Assembly: GCF_023921805.1 (NCBI RefSeq)
Contig: NZ_CP074197.1
Location: 868,001-932,000, forward strand
Reading direction: 5' to 3'
Source of the DNA: Ruminococcus sp. FMBCY1
Lineage (GTDB): Bacteria > Bacillota > Clostridia > Oscillospirales > Acutalibacteraceae
DNA: 64,000 nt
Every line of letters begins with the position of its first letter. Position 1 is the stretch's first letter. The notes beneath the pieces are model-generated. The model was not told where the DNA came from, ran no database searches, and worked only from the letters and a program-made list of their open reading frames with translations. Shown one piece after another: positions 1-10,060 of the stretch. A program made the position numbers and the translations under genes.

Positions 1-133
1 CCGCTCTGATTTCAGCCGCAACAATTTTTTGCTTTGAATTGTCATAAACATCAGACGCTTTTTTAGAAACAACAGACGCCGCTGCCTTTGCATTTACAAT
101 AACATCGTCTAAAATACCGTCGAATTTTCCCAT
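1..133 (-). CDS. Partial hypothetical protein, N-terminal part
   Basis: The first 44 codons of a minus-strand gene run off the left edge of the window. The visible part is alanine- and lysine-rich and helix-prone (start MGKFDGILDD, then an AKAAASVVSKKASDVYDNSK stretch), like small coiled-coil or membrane-associated proteins of unknown function. I chose the ATG at 133 because an AGAAAGG ribosome site lies ten bases upstream; an in-frame ATG at 142 sits only one base from that site. I do not recognise a family from so little sequence. A good sigma-A promoter lies just upstream (169-197). Confidence 0.6.
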   Translation of the reverse strand, partial: MGKFDGILDDVIVNAKAAASVVSKKASDVYDNSKQKIVAAEIRA

Positions 134-168
134 ATCAGTCATACCTTTCTATATAATATATCTGTGCT

Positions 169-197
169 ATTATAGCATTATTGCACGGGATTAGCAA
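169..197 (-). promoter_or_regulatory. Sigma-A type promoter for the partial gene at the left edge
   Basis: On the minus strand, TTGCTA and TATAAT are separated by exactly 17 bases and point to the partial gene starting at 133. The promoter lies immediately downstream of the hemZ stop, so the left-edge gene is probably a separate transcription unit. Confidence 0.55.
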
Positions 198-202
198 CAA
201 AT

Positions 203-1642
203 TTATTGTGTATAAAATGCCGAAATTGCATTTTTTCTTTTTATCATTTCCTCAAATCTGTCAATATATTCATACGGATACTTAAAGTTAAATATGCGTT
301 CGAGATAGTCGGGATTATTTCTCTTGAGTTTGGTAACAGCACCCGAACCGCAGCCGAGAATTGTATGGGTTTCGTCCATAACATAAACATTGTAAAGACT
401 TTCATAGCCTTTTTTAGACCAACCGACATTTTCAAGGTTGCCTGCCATTCTGCTCTGTCTGTACAGATAATACGGAATGTAATTCTTTTTCAAAAGTTCA
501 TTTTGATTATATTCGAGCATTTTTCTTGTGGTTTCTGCGCCCTCTCTGTCAATCGTAACACCTTTTTCGGTAAGTGTGGAACTGCGTTTCATACTAAGAG
601 TGTGCACTGTAATACATTCGGCGTCAAGTGCAAGAATACCGTCAACCGAATTTTTAAAACTTTCGTATGTATCTGTCGGCAAACCTGCGATAAGGTCGGT
701 ATTTATATTTGTAAAACCGCATTTTCTAGCAAGAGCAAAAGCGTCAAAAAACTGCTGTACAGTATGTTTTCTGCCTATCTCACGCAGAACATCGTCATTT
801 AATGTCTGTGGATTTATGCTTATTCTGTCAACATTATTTTCTTTTAAAGCCTTTAACTTTTCGGCAGTAATTGTATCGGGTCTGCCTGCCTCAACCGTAA
901 ATTCTCTGCAAGCTGACATATTGAAATTACCGTTTACAGTACCGATTACCTTTGAAAGCTGTTCTGCCGAAAGAGTAGTCGGTGTGCCACCGCCAAAATA
1001 CACGGTTTCAAGTCTTAATCCGAGTTTATTGGCTATTTCGGCTGTAAGTTTAATCTCCTCACAAAGTAAATCGGCATACGGGTCTACAAGTTTTTTTGCT
1101 CTTTCTATAGATGACATTACAAACGAACAATAACTGCATCTTGACGGGCAAAAAGGAACACCCACATATAAACTGAAAGAATCGGGCTTGGAAAGCTCAA
1201 TGATTTTTCTTTCGTTTTCCTCCGTCATTACGGCAAGGTTGAGTTTTTCGGGACTTACATAGTAGTCGTTTGCAAATATTTCTTTAGCTTTTTCAAAGCC
1301 CTGCTCATTTGAAACATTCCTAAAAAGTTTTATAGGACGAACACCCGTAAGCAAACCCCAAGGTTGATTTATGCCTGTAAATTCACACAAAAGTTTATAA
1401 AGCATCTGTGCAAGCGAAAGTTCCTTTTCATTATCTTCGCCTGTATTTTCAGTATTCAGAGATTTATTGAAATCTCCTGCCTTTACCTCAACTGTCAGTT
1501 TATCTGACATTTCGGTATATATATACGGCTCTTCCTTACGCTCGCATTCACGCACAACCGTTATTTTTTCATTAGGAAAAAACAATCTTGCCACATTTTC
1601 AAGTTCATAGTGAAAGCCATGATTAATTACATATAAATTCAT
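203..1642 (-). CDS. hemZ: HemZ-type coproporphyrinogen III dehydrogenase-like radical SAM protein
   Basis: A 479-residue radical SAM enzyme. The 4Fe-4S cysteine motif CPSRCSYC lies at residues 165-172, followed by the YFGGGTPT motif near 215-222 typical of the HemN/HemZ group. The N-terminal extension of about 150 residues with LTGVRP fits HemZ rather than HemN or HemW. Known HemZ proteins are proposed to convert coproporphyrinogen III to protoporphyrinogen IX without oxygen. No other haem gene is nearby, so the substrate in this organism is uncertain. The start follows an AGGG site and sits two bases below the stop of the upstream metallo-hydrolase gene, so it is the last gene of the minus-strand block. 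Confidence 0.85.
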   Translation of the reverse strand: MNLYVINHGFHYELENVARLFFPNEKITVVRECERKEEPYIYTEMSDKLTVEVKAGDFNKSLNTENTGEDNEKELSLAQMLYKLLCEFTGINQPWGLLTGVRPIKLFRNVSNEQGFEKAKEIFANDYYVSPEKLNLAVMTEENERKIIELSKPDSFSLYVGVPFCPSRCSYCSFVMSSIERAKKLVDPYADLLCEEIKLTAEIANKLGLRLETVYFGGGTPTTLSAEQLSKVIGTVNGNFNMSACREFTVEAGRPDTITAEKLKALKENNVDRISINPQTLNDDVLREIGRKHTVQQFFDAFALARKCGFTNINTDLIAGLPTDTYESFKNSVDGILALDAECITVHTLSMKRSSTLTEKGVTIDREGAETTRKMLEYNQNELLKKNYIPYYLYRQSRMAGNLENVGWSKKGYESLYNVYVMDETHTILGCGSGAVTKLKRNNPDYLERIFNFKYPYEYIDRFEEMIKRKNAISAFYTQ

Positions 1643-1643
1643 A

Positions 1644-2270
1644 TCAAACCCTGCTCATTAAAGGATTATATTTTTTCTCGTGATCGAGAGTAGATGTCGG
1701 GCCGTGACCCGGGATTACGATATAGTCACCCTCAAGCTGCTTTAGCTTTTTAATAGAGTTTACCATATCATTGTTATTGCCTGTCGGTAAATCGGTTCTG
1801 CCGTATGATTCGCAAAACAATGTATCACCGCAAATCAAAAGTTTATCTGTTATATAGCATCCGCAGCCCTTTGTATGCCCGGGTGTGCTGATATACTTCA
1901 CCTTAGTTTCGCCAATCATAAAGGTATCGCCGTCCTCAAGATAAACGTCTGCTTTAAACGGCTCAAGGTTTATATTATGAAAAGCGGTAAGATTAAGTGT
2001 TGAATCGGAAAGAAACTCTGCATTTGCTTTACCCGTTATAATCATTGCACCAAACATATCCGCAAGCTGTTTTGCGAATGTTATGTGGTCATAATGACCG
2101 TGAGTAAGCAAAACGTAGGTGAGTTTTCCGCCGTCTGCGTTTATCTGTTCAATAAGTTTATCTGACTTTGCACCGGGGTCCACAACTGCGTTACAGCCTG
2201 TTTCCTTGTCAATAAGATATACGCAATTTGTAGCCAAATCGGTAACATTAAAAATTTTATAATCTATCAT
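1644..2270 (-). CDS. Metallo-beta-lactamase-fold hydrolase, glyoxalase II-like
   Basis: A 208-residue MBL-fold hydrolase. The zinc-binding THGHYDH motif lies at residues 56-62, a further zinc histidine in STPGHTKGC in the middle, and an IPGHGP histidine near the C terminus. The short length and motif spacing match the small YcbL/glyoxalase II-like group, which hydrolyses thioesters such as S-lactoylglutathione or related substrates; the true substrate cannot be read from the sequence. The start at 2270 is preferred over the in-frame ATG at 2276 because the weak GCAGG site is eight bases away. It sits between dtd and hemZ. Confidence 0.8.
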   Translation of the reverse strand: MIDYKIFNVTDLATNCVYLIDKETGCNAVVDPGAKSDKLIEQINADGGKLTYVLLTHGHYDHITFAKQLADMFGAMIITGKANAEFLSDSTLNLTAFHNINLEPFKADVYLEDGDTFMIGETKVKYISTPGHTKGCGCYITDKLLICGDTLFCESYGRTDLPTGNNNDMVNSIKKLKQLEGDYIVIPGHGPTSTLDHEKKYNPLMSRV

Positions 2271-2291
2271 TTTCATTACCTGCTTGTATTG

Positions 2292-2747
2292 TTAATATTT
2301 TAAATCACGGGTGTCAATATCAATGGTAACAGGGCCGTCATTAAGCAAAGATACTTTCATATCGGCACCGAATATTCCCTTTTCTGCCTTACGAACACCG
2401 TTGTCGAGCATCTTTTTACAAAAATATTCATATAAAGGCTCTGCAATATCTGGCTTGGCGGCTTTCATAAAATTTGGTCGTCTGCCGTGCGAACAATCTG
2501 CATAAAGCGTAAAATTTGAAATAACAAGCACTTCACCGTCAATATCCGCAAGCGACAGATTCATTTTATCGTTTTCGTCGGTAAATACCCGCAAAGTTGC
2601 AATCTTTGACGAAAGTGCATCTGCCTCTTTTTCGGTATCACCCTCCGCAACACCGAGCAGAATTAAAAATCCGTTGTCAATCTTACCGACTGTATTGCCG
2701 TCAACCTTTACTTCCGCAAAAGTAACTCTTTGTAATATTGCTTTCAT
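2292..2747 (-). CDS. dtd: D-aminoacyl-tRNA deacylase
   Basis: A 151-residue protein matching DTD along its whole length: start MKAILQRV, the SNFTLYA motif (family SQFTLYA) at 77-83 and the NDGPVT motif at 136-141, which together form the active site. The enzyme removes D-amino acids (and glycine from tRNA-Ala) mischarged onto tRNA, in the cytoplasm. The ATG at 2747 is preferred to a start seven codons upstream because an AGAGG site lies seven bases before it. The gene begins one base after the relA stop; relA-dtd-MBL is a common clostridial order. Confidence 0.93.
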   Translation of the reverse strand: MKAILQRVTFAEVKVDGNTVGKIDNGFLILLGVAEGDTEKEADALSSKIATLRVFTDENDKMNLSLADIDGEVLVISNFTLYADCSHGRRPNFMKAAKPDIAEPLYEYFCKKMLDNGVRKAEKGIFGADMKVSLLNDGPVTIDIDTRDLKY

Positions 2748-2748
2748 A

Positions 2749-4947
2749 TTATAACCTCTTAATCTCAATAATTCCGCTGATGTCAGAAAGTTTTGAAATT
2801 ACACCTTTAAGGTGATTTTTACCTGTAACATCAATAGTAGCGGTTACCATAGCTTTGCCGTCGCCGACTTCTCTTGAATTAAGAGAATGAATAAAGATGT
2901 GCATATTTGAAAGTTTGATTGTTACATCTGCAAGAAGTCCTGTTCTGTCGGTAGCAATAATCTGCAATGTACTGCGGAATGCCTCTCCTGCCTTGTCTTC
3001 CCAATAACAGCTTACCCATCTTTCAGGTTCTTCGCAGTCATTAAGATTCTTAGGAACATTTGTACATTCCCTCTTATGGATTGATACTCCGTAACCTCTC
3101 GTAATATAACCTATAATCTCATCGCCCGGCAAAGGATTACAACAATTTGAGAACTTAACCAGAACATCGTCTGTACCCTCAATTACAACACCCGAAGATG
3201 CCTTTGGCTTTTTACGGGGAGCTTGCGGAACTTCGATTTTTTCTATATCTGCGGCATAGGTTTTCTGGTATTCTTCCTTAATTCTCGGCATAACTTTCCA
3301 AAGCTGAATACCGCCGTAACCGATTGCGGCATAAACATCGTCGAGAGTTACATACTGCTTTTTCATAAGCATTTTTTCAATAAACTCAACAAACTCTTCA
3401 TCGGAAAGATTAATGCCGTTGCGCTTAAATTCTTTTTCAAGCATCTGCTTACCTTCGGCAATGTTTTCGTCACGCTTTTCGTGCTTATACCACTGACGAA
3501 TTTTTGACTTTGCAGAAGCAGTCTTACAAATATCTATCCACGCTTTATTAGGATGCTCTTCTTTTTGAGTAATAATCTCGCAGATTTCACCCGTTTTTAA
3601 TTTATAGTCAATCGGCACGATTTTTCCGTTTACTTTAGCGCCGACCATTCGGTGTCCTACCTGTGTGTGAATAATATAGGCGAGGTCAATAGGGGTTGAA
3701 CCGTTCGGTATAACCATTACATCGCCCTTTGGTGTAAATACATAAACATCGTTTTCTTCAAAGTCATTTCTGATATTCTTTGCAATATCCGTTACATCTT
3801 CGGCTTCAAGCTGATCGAGAATCATATTTTTGACTTTCTCGATGTTTTCGGCAAGGCGGGTACTTTCGCCTTTTCCGCCCGCACCCATACCGAGTTTATA
3901 CTTCCAGTGCGCTGCGATACCGTATTCGGCGGTGTAGTGCATTTCCCATGTTCTTATCTGAACTTCAAAAGGAATGGCTCTCTTGTCAAGTACGGTTGTG
4001 TGCAATGACTGATACATATTCGGCTTAGGCATAGAAATATAATCTTTAAAACGGTTCGGAATAGGTTTAAAAATATCGTGAACTACGCCGAGTACATTAT
4101 AACAATCCGATACGGTATCTACAATTACACGCACTGCAAAGACATCAAAAATTTGGTCAATCGTTTTGCCCTGCATAAATGTTTTGCGGTAAATACTGTA
4201 AACACTCTTTACTCTGCCGCTTATGTAAACATTTTTTATTATATTATTTGTTTTTTCAAGAATTTGATTTTTTATAGATTCAATAAACTTGTCACGGTCG
4301 TTTTCCGAAAGGCTGATAGCATCTTCAATCTCCTTGTAACCAATCGGGTCAAGGTACTGCAAAGACAAATCCTCAAGCTCGTCTTTTATGGTTTTGATAC
4401 CGAGGCGGTGAGCAATAGGAGCATATACCTGCATATTTTCGTGAGCCTTATCTCTTCTGCTCTGCTCAGGCATACAGCTTATTGTACGCATATTATGCAA
4501 ACGGTCGGCAAGTTTAATAATAATTACTCTGATGTCGTTAGCCATTGCAATAAGCATTTTTCTGATGTTTTCTGCCTGTCTTTGCTCTCTTGAAGAAAAA
4601 GCGATTTTTGAAATCTTGGTAACACCGTCAATCAGCCTTGCAACATCCGCACCGAAAAGTTTTTCAACTTCCTCAAGCGTTGTAGGAGTATCCTCAACAA
4701 CATCGTGAAGAAGTGCGGCGCAGATTGCGTCTGTATCCATACCGAGTTCGGCAAGAATACAGGCAACGGAAGTCGGGTGCAGAATATAAGGAATGCCCGA
4801 CACTCTTCTTTGGTCGCCATGAGCCTTTTCGGCAAACTTGTATGCTTTTGTAATTTTGTCAATATCATATGTACTGTTTGACTGGCCAAGCAACTTTACA
4901 AGCTCGTTGAAATCCTGATAATGTGCTATTCCTGAATATTTACTCAT
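2749..4947 (-). CDS. relA: Bifunctional (p)ppGpp synthetase/hydrolase
   Basis: A 732-residue RelA/SpoT homologue with the full domain series: HD hydrolase domain (HPTSVA near 57, HDVVEDT at 81-87), nucleotidyltransferase synthetase domain around 240-340, TGS domain around 400-460, a zinc-finger-like segment with SNCCNPLPGDEI near 605, and a C-terminal ACT domain. The intact HD motif means it should both make and degrade the alarmone (p)ppGpp in response to amino-acid starvation. The ATG overlaps the recJ stop by one base, so the two genes are probably translationally coupled. Confidence 0.95.
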   Translation of the reverse strand: MSKYSGIAHYQDFNELVKLLGQSNSTYDIDKITKAYKFAEKAHGDQRRVSGIPYILHPTSVACILAELGMDTDAICAALLHDVVEDTPTTLEEVEKLFGADVARLIDGVTKISKIAFSSREQRQAENIRKMLIAMANDIRVIIIKLADRLHNMRTISCMPEQSRRDKAHENMQVYAPIAHRLGIKTIKDELEDLSLQYLDPIGYKEIEDAISLSENDRDKFIESIKNQILEKTNNIIKNVYISGRVKSVYSIYRKTFMQGKTIDQIFDVFAVRVIVDTVSDCYNVLGVVHDIFKPIPNRFKDYISMPKPNMYQSLHTTVLDKRAIPFEVQIRTWEMHYTAEYGIAAHWKYKLGMGAGGKGESTRLAENIEKVKNMILDQLEAEDVTDIAKNIRNDFEENDVYVFTPKGDVMVIPNGSTPIDLAYIIHTQVGHRMVGAKVNGKIVPIDYKLKTGEICEIITQKEEHPNKAWIDICKTASAKSKIRQWYKHEKRDENIAEGKQMLEKEFKRNGINLSDEEFVEFIEKMLMKKQYVTLDDVYAAIGYGGIQLWKVMPRIKEEYQKTYAADIEKIEVPQAPRKKPKASSGVVIEGTDDVLVKFSNCCNPLPGDEIIGYITRGYGVSIHKRECTNVPKNLNDCEEPERWVSCYWEDKAGEAFRSTLQIIATDRTGLLADVTIKLSNMHIFIHSLNSREVGDGKAMVTATIDVTGKNHLKGVISKLSDISGIIEIKRL

Positions 4948-6989
4948 TACTGCATCCCCCTCAATTTTATAACCGTATCGGCTGAATTAAGATCAACCTT
5001 TTGCGACACTTCGGAAACTCTGATTTGTGCGCTGTTTATTCCTTCAATCACCTCAATAAGCGACAGTTCGCTCATTGCGTCAAGAATAATCCTGATTTTT
5101 CCGATAGACAATTTATAATCAAGTTTATGTACAAGCGTTTCGATAGGATAGGCATAGCCTCCCGATTTTCTTAAGAATACATATAGTATTGCAAAATCTT
5201 CACGAGTAGGCAAAAGATCGGTTATTTGCGCATTTGTAAGATTTAAACCGAGTTTAAAATCTTCGTAGTTCCTCTGACTTTGCAAGAAGTCTTTGGTATC
5301 AAGCACTGACGGTTTTATTTCCTTTAATATTATGGAAACATTGCGTTGACCGTTAAATTCGTTTATATCGAGCGTAACCGCAAGGTCAAGTACATCTCCT
5401 ACTTTATAAGGAAATTCCTGTTGCGTGGTAAAGAAATTCATAACCGATACTGTCGAATTATTGCGTTTAAACTGCAGCCTTAAATGCTTATTTTGTGACA
5501 GCGGAGTAATCTGTGAAAGAGTCATTTTATACAACCCGACAAGCGGTGTAGGATTACCCGCACCGTAAGGAGCAAGATACGCAAGCGGTTCAACAAGCTG
5601 AACGCTTATTAAAGCAGGATTTAACCTGCAGTCAATATTACACGCATTAAACGGCATATTTTCCTGCTTAAGGGCATATTCGTTAATTCTTTGGCGGAAC
5701 AATTCAATATTTTTGCTTTTTAGTGAAAGTCCTGCCGCCATAGGGTGACCGCCGCAATGTGTAAGTAAATCCGAGCAGGCAAAAACCGCATCACAAAGGG
5801 AAAATCCCTCAACACTTCTGCCCGAGCCCTTTGCCTCGTCTCCGTCACGGGAAATAATAACAGTAGGCTTACCGAAAAATTCTTTGACCTTTGCCGCCAC
5901 GATTCCGATAACACCCTGATGCCAACCCTCGCCGTCGATAACAAGCACACGGTCATTTGTAATATGAGGATTTGCTTTGACCATTTCGTCAATCTTCATT
6001 AATATATTTTTTTCGATTTCCTTACGCTCGTTGTTATCTTCATTAAGCTGTTTTGCAATACTCATTGCCTCGTTTTCATCATCGGTCAGCAGCAGTGAAA
6101 CCGATTTTCCCGAAAAGCCGAGCCTACCGACCGCATTTATTCTCGGAACAAGTGTAAATGATACATTGCCCGAAGTAATCTTTTTGCCGGCAATTCCTGC
6201 GGTTTCAATAAGAGCATTAATACCTGCTCTGTCGCTTTCCTGAATATTAACAAGTCCACGCTTGACAAACACTCTGTTTTCGCTTTTTAATTCCACAATA
6301 TCTCCGACTGTTCCTATACAGAGCAGGTCAGAGTAATTGTCAAGCAGGGACGATACATCGCAGTTTTCGCCCTCAAGCGCCATAACCAATTTAAAGGCTA
6401 CACCGACACCCGAAAGCATTTTGTACTTACTCGGACAGTCGGATTGATGCATATCGATTACCGCAACAGCATTGGGTATTTTTCCCGTCGGTTGGTGGTG
6501 ATCAGTAATTACAGTGTCAATACCAAGAGAGTTTGCGTAATCAATTTCTTCCACAGCGGCTATTCCGTTATCGACGGTAACAATCAACTTTACTCCCTTT
6601 TCAGCGAGAATATCGATTGCGCCTTTATTCATTCCGTAACCTTCTGTTTCTCTTGACGGAATATAATACATAGCGTTTGCACCGACCGTTTCAAGATAAG
6701 AGTACAAAAGTGCCGTAGAAGTGACGCCGTCCGCATCGTAATCTCCGTAAACGCATATAAGCTCATCATTGTCAATTGCAGATAAAATTCTGTCAGCACC
6801 TTTTTTCATATCTTTAATTTCAAAAGGTGATGCAATAACGCTGTCGTTCTGCAAAAAATCCTCGATTTCCTCTCTTTTTGTAATGCCTCTGATCTGCAAC
6901 AACATTGCAAGTATTGGAGGTAATCCGTATTCTGTTTGTATTCTTTTTGCTTCATCCTTGTTGATTTCGGATACTATCCAATTCTTCAA
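4947..6989 (-). CDS. recJ: Single-stranded-DNA-specific exonuclease RecJ
   Basis: A 680-residue DHH/DHHA1 protein. It shows the YGDYDADGVTS motif near 81-91, the TDHH motif near 163, and the DHHA1 motif GGHPMAAGLS near 417. RecJ degrades single-stranded DNA 5' to 3' in RecF-pathway recombination and mismatch or base-excision repair. About 100 residues beyond the OB fold form a C-terminal extension. The start codon is TTG, chosen because AAGGAG lies nine bases upstream and the nearby ATG runs into a stop in another frame. It sits between recN and relA, as in many Clostridia. Confidence 0.93.
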   Translation of the reverse strand: MKNWIVSEINKDEAKRIQTEYGLPPILAMLLQIRGITKREEIEDFLQNDSVIASPFEIKDMKKGADRILSAIDNDELICVYGDYDADGVTSTALLYSYLETVGANAMYYIPSRETEGYGMNKGAIDILAEKGVKLIVTVDNGIAAVEEIDYANSLGIDTVITDHHQPTGKIPNAVAVIDMHQSDCPSKYKMLSGVGVAFKLVMALEGENCDVSSLLDNYSDLLCIGTVGDIVELKSENRVFVKRGLVNIQESDRAGINALIETAGIAGKKITSGNVSFTLVPRINAVGRLGFSGKSVSLLLTDDENEAMSIAKQLNEDNNERKEIEKNILMKIDEMVKANPHITNDRVLVIDGEGWHQGVIGIVAAKVKEFFGKPTVIISRDGDEAKGSGRSVEGFSLCDAVFACSDLLTHCGGHPMAAGLSLKSKNIELFRQRINEYALKQENMPFNACNIDCRLNPALISVQLVEPLAYLAPYGAGNPTPLVGLYKMTLSQITPLSQNKHLRLQFKRNNSTVSVMNFFTTQQEFPYKVGDVLDLAVTLDINEFNGQRNVSIILKEIKPSVLDTKDFLQSQRNYEDFKLGLNLTNAQITDLLPTREDFAILYVFLRKSGGYAYPIETLVHKLDYKLSIGKIRIILDAMSELSLIEVIEGINSAQIRVSEVSQKVDLNSADTVIKLRGMQ

Positions 6990-7024
6990 AATGCCATTCT
7001 CCTTAATTACCTTTTAACTGCCGC

Positions 7025-8698
7025 TTACAAAATTTCACTCTCTTTAAGCATTGATTCGGCATGTGCAAGCGCTGCGTCTGTAATATTTACGCCACCTATT
7101 ATTCTTGCAAGCTCATGCTTTCTGCCGTCAAAGTCAAGCAGCTTTACCTGCGTAAATGTTCTGCCGTCCTCGACCTGTTTGCTTATAAGATAATGAGCGT
7201 CGGCAAGCGCCGCAAGCTGTGCCTGATGTGTTACGCAGAGCACCTGACTGCTTTTTGAAACTTCTTTGAGTTTTAATCCGACCTTTTGAGCGGCTGAACC
7301 CGAAATACCTGTATCGACCTCATCAAAAATCAAAGTATCTATATCTTCTGTGCTTGCAAGCACTGTTTTTATTGCAAGCATCATTCTTGAAAGCTCACCG
7401 CCCGAGGCAATCTTTGCAACCGGTCTTGGCGGTTCGCCGGGGTTTGCGGAAATAAGAAATTCTACCTTGTCTGTTCCTTTTTCGTAAAAGTCTGTATTTT
7501 CAAATTGAGTTACTATCTGAACATTCGGCATATTTAAAAAGCTCATTTCTTCACGCACTCGTTCAGAAAATACTTTTGCCGTCTTTTTTCGTATTGAACT
7601 TAATTTTTGTGCGGAAACCCTTGCATTGTATTCGGATTCTTTATAGTCAGCCTCAAGCTGATCTCTGTTCTTATCATAGCTTAAAAGCTCTTCAAGTCTT
7701 GTCTGCATTTTTTCGGCAAGTGCAGGTAATTCATTACATTCGCAGCCGTACTTTCTTGTAAGACGATTTAACAAATCTAGTCTTTCATCAATTTCTTCAA
7801 GCCTTTGCGGATCGCTTTCAACCGAATCGGCGGCATCGGAAATCGACTCTATACAATCTCTCAGATTATAATAAACATCCGTGATGCTCTCGGAAATACT
7901 TTCATAATCCGCATTGAGTGACGCCGCTCTCTGAATATAATTCATCGCACTTTCAACAGCCTCAATACCGCCTGCGGTTCTTTCATCTCCGTCAAGAAGT
8001 TCTCTCGAATCATTAAGCAGAGTAAAAATCTTTTCGGAATTCATCAGAATAATGCGTTCGTTTTCAAGCTGTTCTATCTCATCGGGCTGAACATCGGCAT
8101 TGAAAAGCTCTGTTGTCTGATAGGTAAGCAAATCAATTTCGTGCAATCTTGCAGACTCATCTGAATTAGCCTCGTTAAGCTGCTTTTTCAACGCCTTATA
8201 CTTTTTATATTTTTCTCGGTAATCTTCAAGCTCGTTTTTTAATTCGCCAAAGCTGTCGATATAATCTATATGTGTATCAGGCGAAAAAAGTTCGTAACTT
8301 TCGTGCTGACCGTGAATATTAATAAGATTTTTCGCAACCTCTTTTAATACAGTAACACTCGCAGGTCTTGCATTGATTTTACAACTGCTTTTTCCCGTTG
8401 CGGAAATCGTACGCTGCAATATTAAAGTATCGTCATCTTCATTGTTGTATCCAAGTTCCGCAAGCTTTGCTTTTACGGTATCGTTTACATCATCAAACTG
8501 TGCGGTTACAAGCGCTGTTTTTGCGCCGGTACGCACAAGTTCTTTTGAAGTACGCTGTCCCATAATAGCGTTGATTGAATCTATAATAATACTTTTACCT
8601 GCACCGGTTTCACCTGTAAGTACATTAAGTCCCTGCGAAAAGTCAATAGAAGTCTTTTCGATAACCGCTATATTTTCTATATATAAAGTTGTAAGCAT
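7025..8698 (-). CDS. recN: DNA repair protein RecN
   Basis: A 557-residue SMC-like ATPase. Walker A GETGAGKS lies at 29-36, a long coiled coil spans roughly 150-400, the ABC signature SGGELSRMMLAIK is near 430, and Walker B TLIFDEVDTG follows. RecN gathers broken DNA ends for recombinational repair. The start follows an AGGGATG site. The gene lies after argR, a pairing (argR-recN) conserved across Firmicutes that supports both names. Confidence 0.95.
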   Translation of the reverse strand: MLTTLYIENIAVIEKTSIDFSQGLNVLTGETGAGKSIIIDSINAIMGQRTSKELVRTGAKTALVTAQFDDVNDTVKAKLAELGYNNEDDDTLILQRTISATGKSSCKINARPASVTVLKEVAKNLINIHGQHESYELFSPDTHIDYIDSFGELKNELEDYREKYKKYKALKKQLNEANSDESARLHEIDLLTYQTTELFNADVQPDEIEQLENERIILMNSEKIFTLLNDSRELLDGDERTAGGIEAVESAMNYIQRAASLNADYESISESITDVYYNLRDCIESISDAADSVESDPQRLEEIDERLDLLNRLTRKYGCECNELPALAEKMQTRLEELLSYDKNRDQLEADYKESEYNARVSAQKLSSIRKKTAKVFSERVREEMSFLNMPNVQIVTQFENTDFYEKGTDKVEFLISANPGEPPRPVAKIASGGELSRMMLAIKTVLASTEDIDTLIFDEVDTGISGSAAQKVGLKLKEVSKSSQVLCVTHQAQLAALADAHYLISKQVEDGRTFTQVKLLDFDGRKHELARIIGGVNITDAALAHAESMLKESEIL

Positions 8699-8714
8699 AT
8701 AACATCATCCCTGT

Positions 8715-9161
8715 TCAGAGCAGCTTTTTAAGCTCCTCGGTAAGATTTTCTGCGTCATTTACCGTACGGCAGGCAACAAAAATCGTATCGTCGCCTGCAA
8801 TAGTTCCTACAATTTCCGAGTGGTCAAGTGAATCAAGCGAAGTACAAACCGCCTGTGCCATACCTACCATAGTTCTTATAACAACAATGTTTTGAGCCGC
8901 ATCTATGGAATTTACGGCTGTGGAAAACATTGACTTAAGACTTGATTTTTTTTCATTTTGATTTTTTGCGGGTGACATATAACGGTATTTTCCGTCTGAA
9001 TCAAGTGCCTTTACAAGGCGAAGGTCTTTTATGTCTCTTGAAATTGTCGCCTGCGTAGCCTTGTAACCGTCACGCTTAAGGCAATTAAGAAGATCGTCTT
9101 GAGTTTCTATAGACTGTTCTGAAATAAGCTCAAGTATTCTTGCGTGTCGTCCTGATTTCAT
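8715..9161 (-). CDS. argR: Arginine repressor ArgR
   Basis: A 148-residue ArgR/AhrC protein. The N-terminal winged helix contains TQATISRDIKDLRLVK, and the C-terminal oligomerisation and arginine-binding domain contains GTIAGDDTIFVACR, the residues that line the arginine pocket in the family. It normally represses arginine synthesis and activates catabolism when arginine is plentiful. No arginine gene lies in this window. The ATG overlaps the stop of nadK by one base and recN follows 16 bases later, the usual neighbourhood in Firmicutes. Confidence 0.94.
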   Translation of the reverse strand: MKSGRHARILELISEQSIETQDDLLNCLKRDGYKATQATISRDIKDLRLVKALDSDGKYRYMSPAKNQNEKKSSLKSMFSTAVNSIDAAQNIVVIRTMVGMAQAVCTSLDSLDHSEIVGTIAGDDTIFVACRTVNDAENLTEELKKLL

Positions 9162-10018
9162 TACATTTCCCTCTCTTTCAGCTTTTCGTTAAGCAGCTTA
9201 AAGAAATTACGCTTTCTCAACGAAATAAGCTCAAGACAAAGCTCTGATTTTTTGATTTTGACTGTGTCTTCCGAAAGAATATCAACATTTTTTTCGCCGT
9301 CAACAGTAAGTAAGCAGCAGCAATCGGCAGGAATTTGAACCGTAACCGCAAGACTTGCACTGCCGTCAAACAAAACCGAGCGTGAATGTAATGAATGAGG
9401 ACAGACAGGAGTGGCGATAATGCAGTCCGTCTGCGGTGCAACTATAGGACCGCCTGCCGAAAGAGAATAAGCCGTTGAACCTGTAGGGGTAGCAAAAAGC
9501 AAACCGTCGGCTCTGTATTTTGCAATCCATTCATCATCCAGATACAAATTAATATCAATTATTTTTGAAAACTGACCTCTTGCAATTACAGCGTCATTTA
9601 CCGCAAGATAATGCTTTGTTTCACCGTCTTTGTTTACCTCGACATCAAGAAGTATTCTTTTTTCTGTTGTATATTCTTTATTTACAAGTTTTTTTAATCT
9701 GCCGATATCATCGGGTTCAAGGTCTGCGGCAAAACCGAGCCTGCCTACATTTACGCCTATAAGCGGAACATTATTTACCGCAGCATATTTTGCGGCATGA
9801 ATAATAGTACCGTCACCACCCGCCGTAACCGCCGCATCGCAACAGCCGAAAAGCTCGTCAATGGTATCGACATAACTTATATTTATTCCTTTATAAAAAG
9901 GTTTACATTCGCTGAGCATAACTACATCAGCGTTTTCTCCAAGAAAAAGTATTGCTATCTCTTTTGCACAGGAAATTGCTTTTTCCTTGCTGAGATTAAC
10001 CACTACAGCTATTTTCAT
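9161..10018 (-). CDS. nadK: NAD kinase
   Basis: A 285-residue NAD kinase that phosphorylates NAD+ to NADP+. The signature TAGGDGTIIHAA near 65-76, the following GVNVGRLGFAADL segment, VNDAVIARG (the NE/ND motif region) and the C-terminal glycine-rich STAYSLSAGGPIV are all present. The ATG at 10018 follows a GGAAGGGCAG ribosome site. It lies in the tlyA-nadK-argR-recN order typical of Clostridia. Confidence 0.94.
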   Translation of the reverse strand: MKIAVVVNLSKEKAISCAKEIAILFLGENADVVMLSECKPFYKGINISYVDTIDELFGCCDAAVTAGGDGTIIHAAKYAAVNNVPLIGVNVGRLGFAADLEPDDIGRLKKLVNKEYTTEKRILLDVEVNKDGETKHYLAVNDAVIARGQFSKIIDINLYLDDEWIAKYRADGLLFATPTGSTAYSLSAGGPIVAPQTDCIIATPVCPHSLHSRSVLFDGSASLAVTVQIPADCCCLLTVDGEKNVDILSEDTVKIKKSELCLELISLRKRNFFKLLNEKLKEREM

Positions 10019-10060
10019 AACTGCCCTTCCTTTCTTGTACAGGCAATAATATCTTATTGC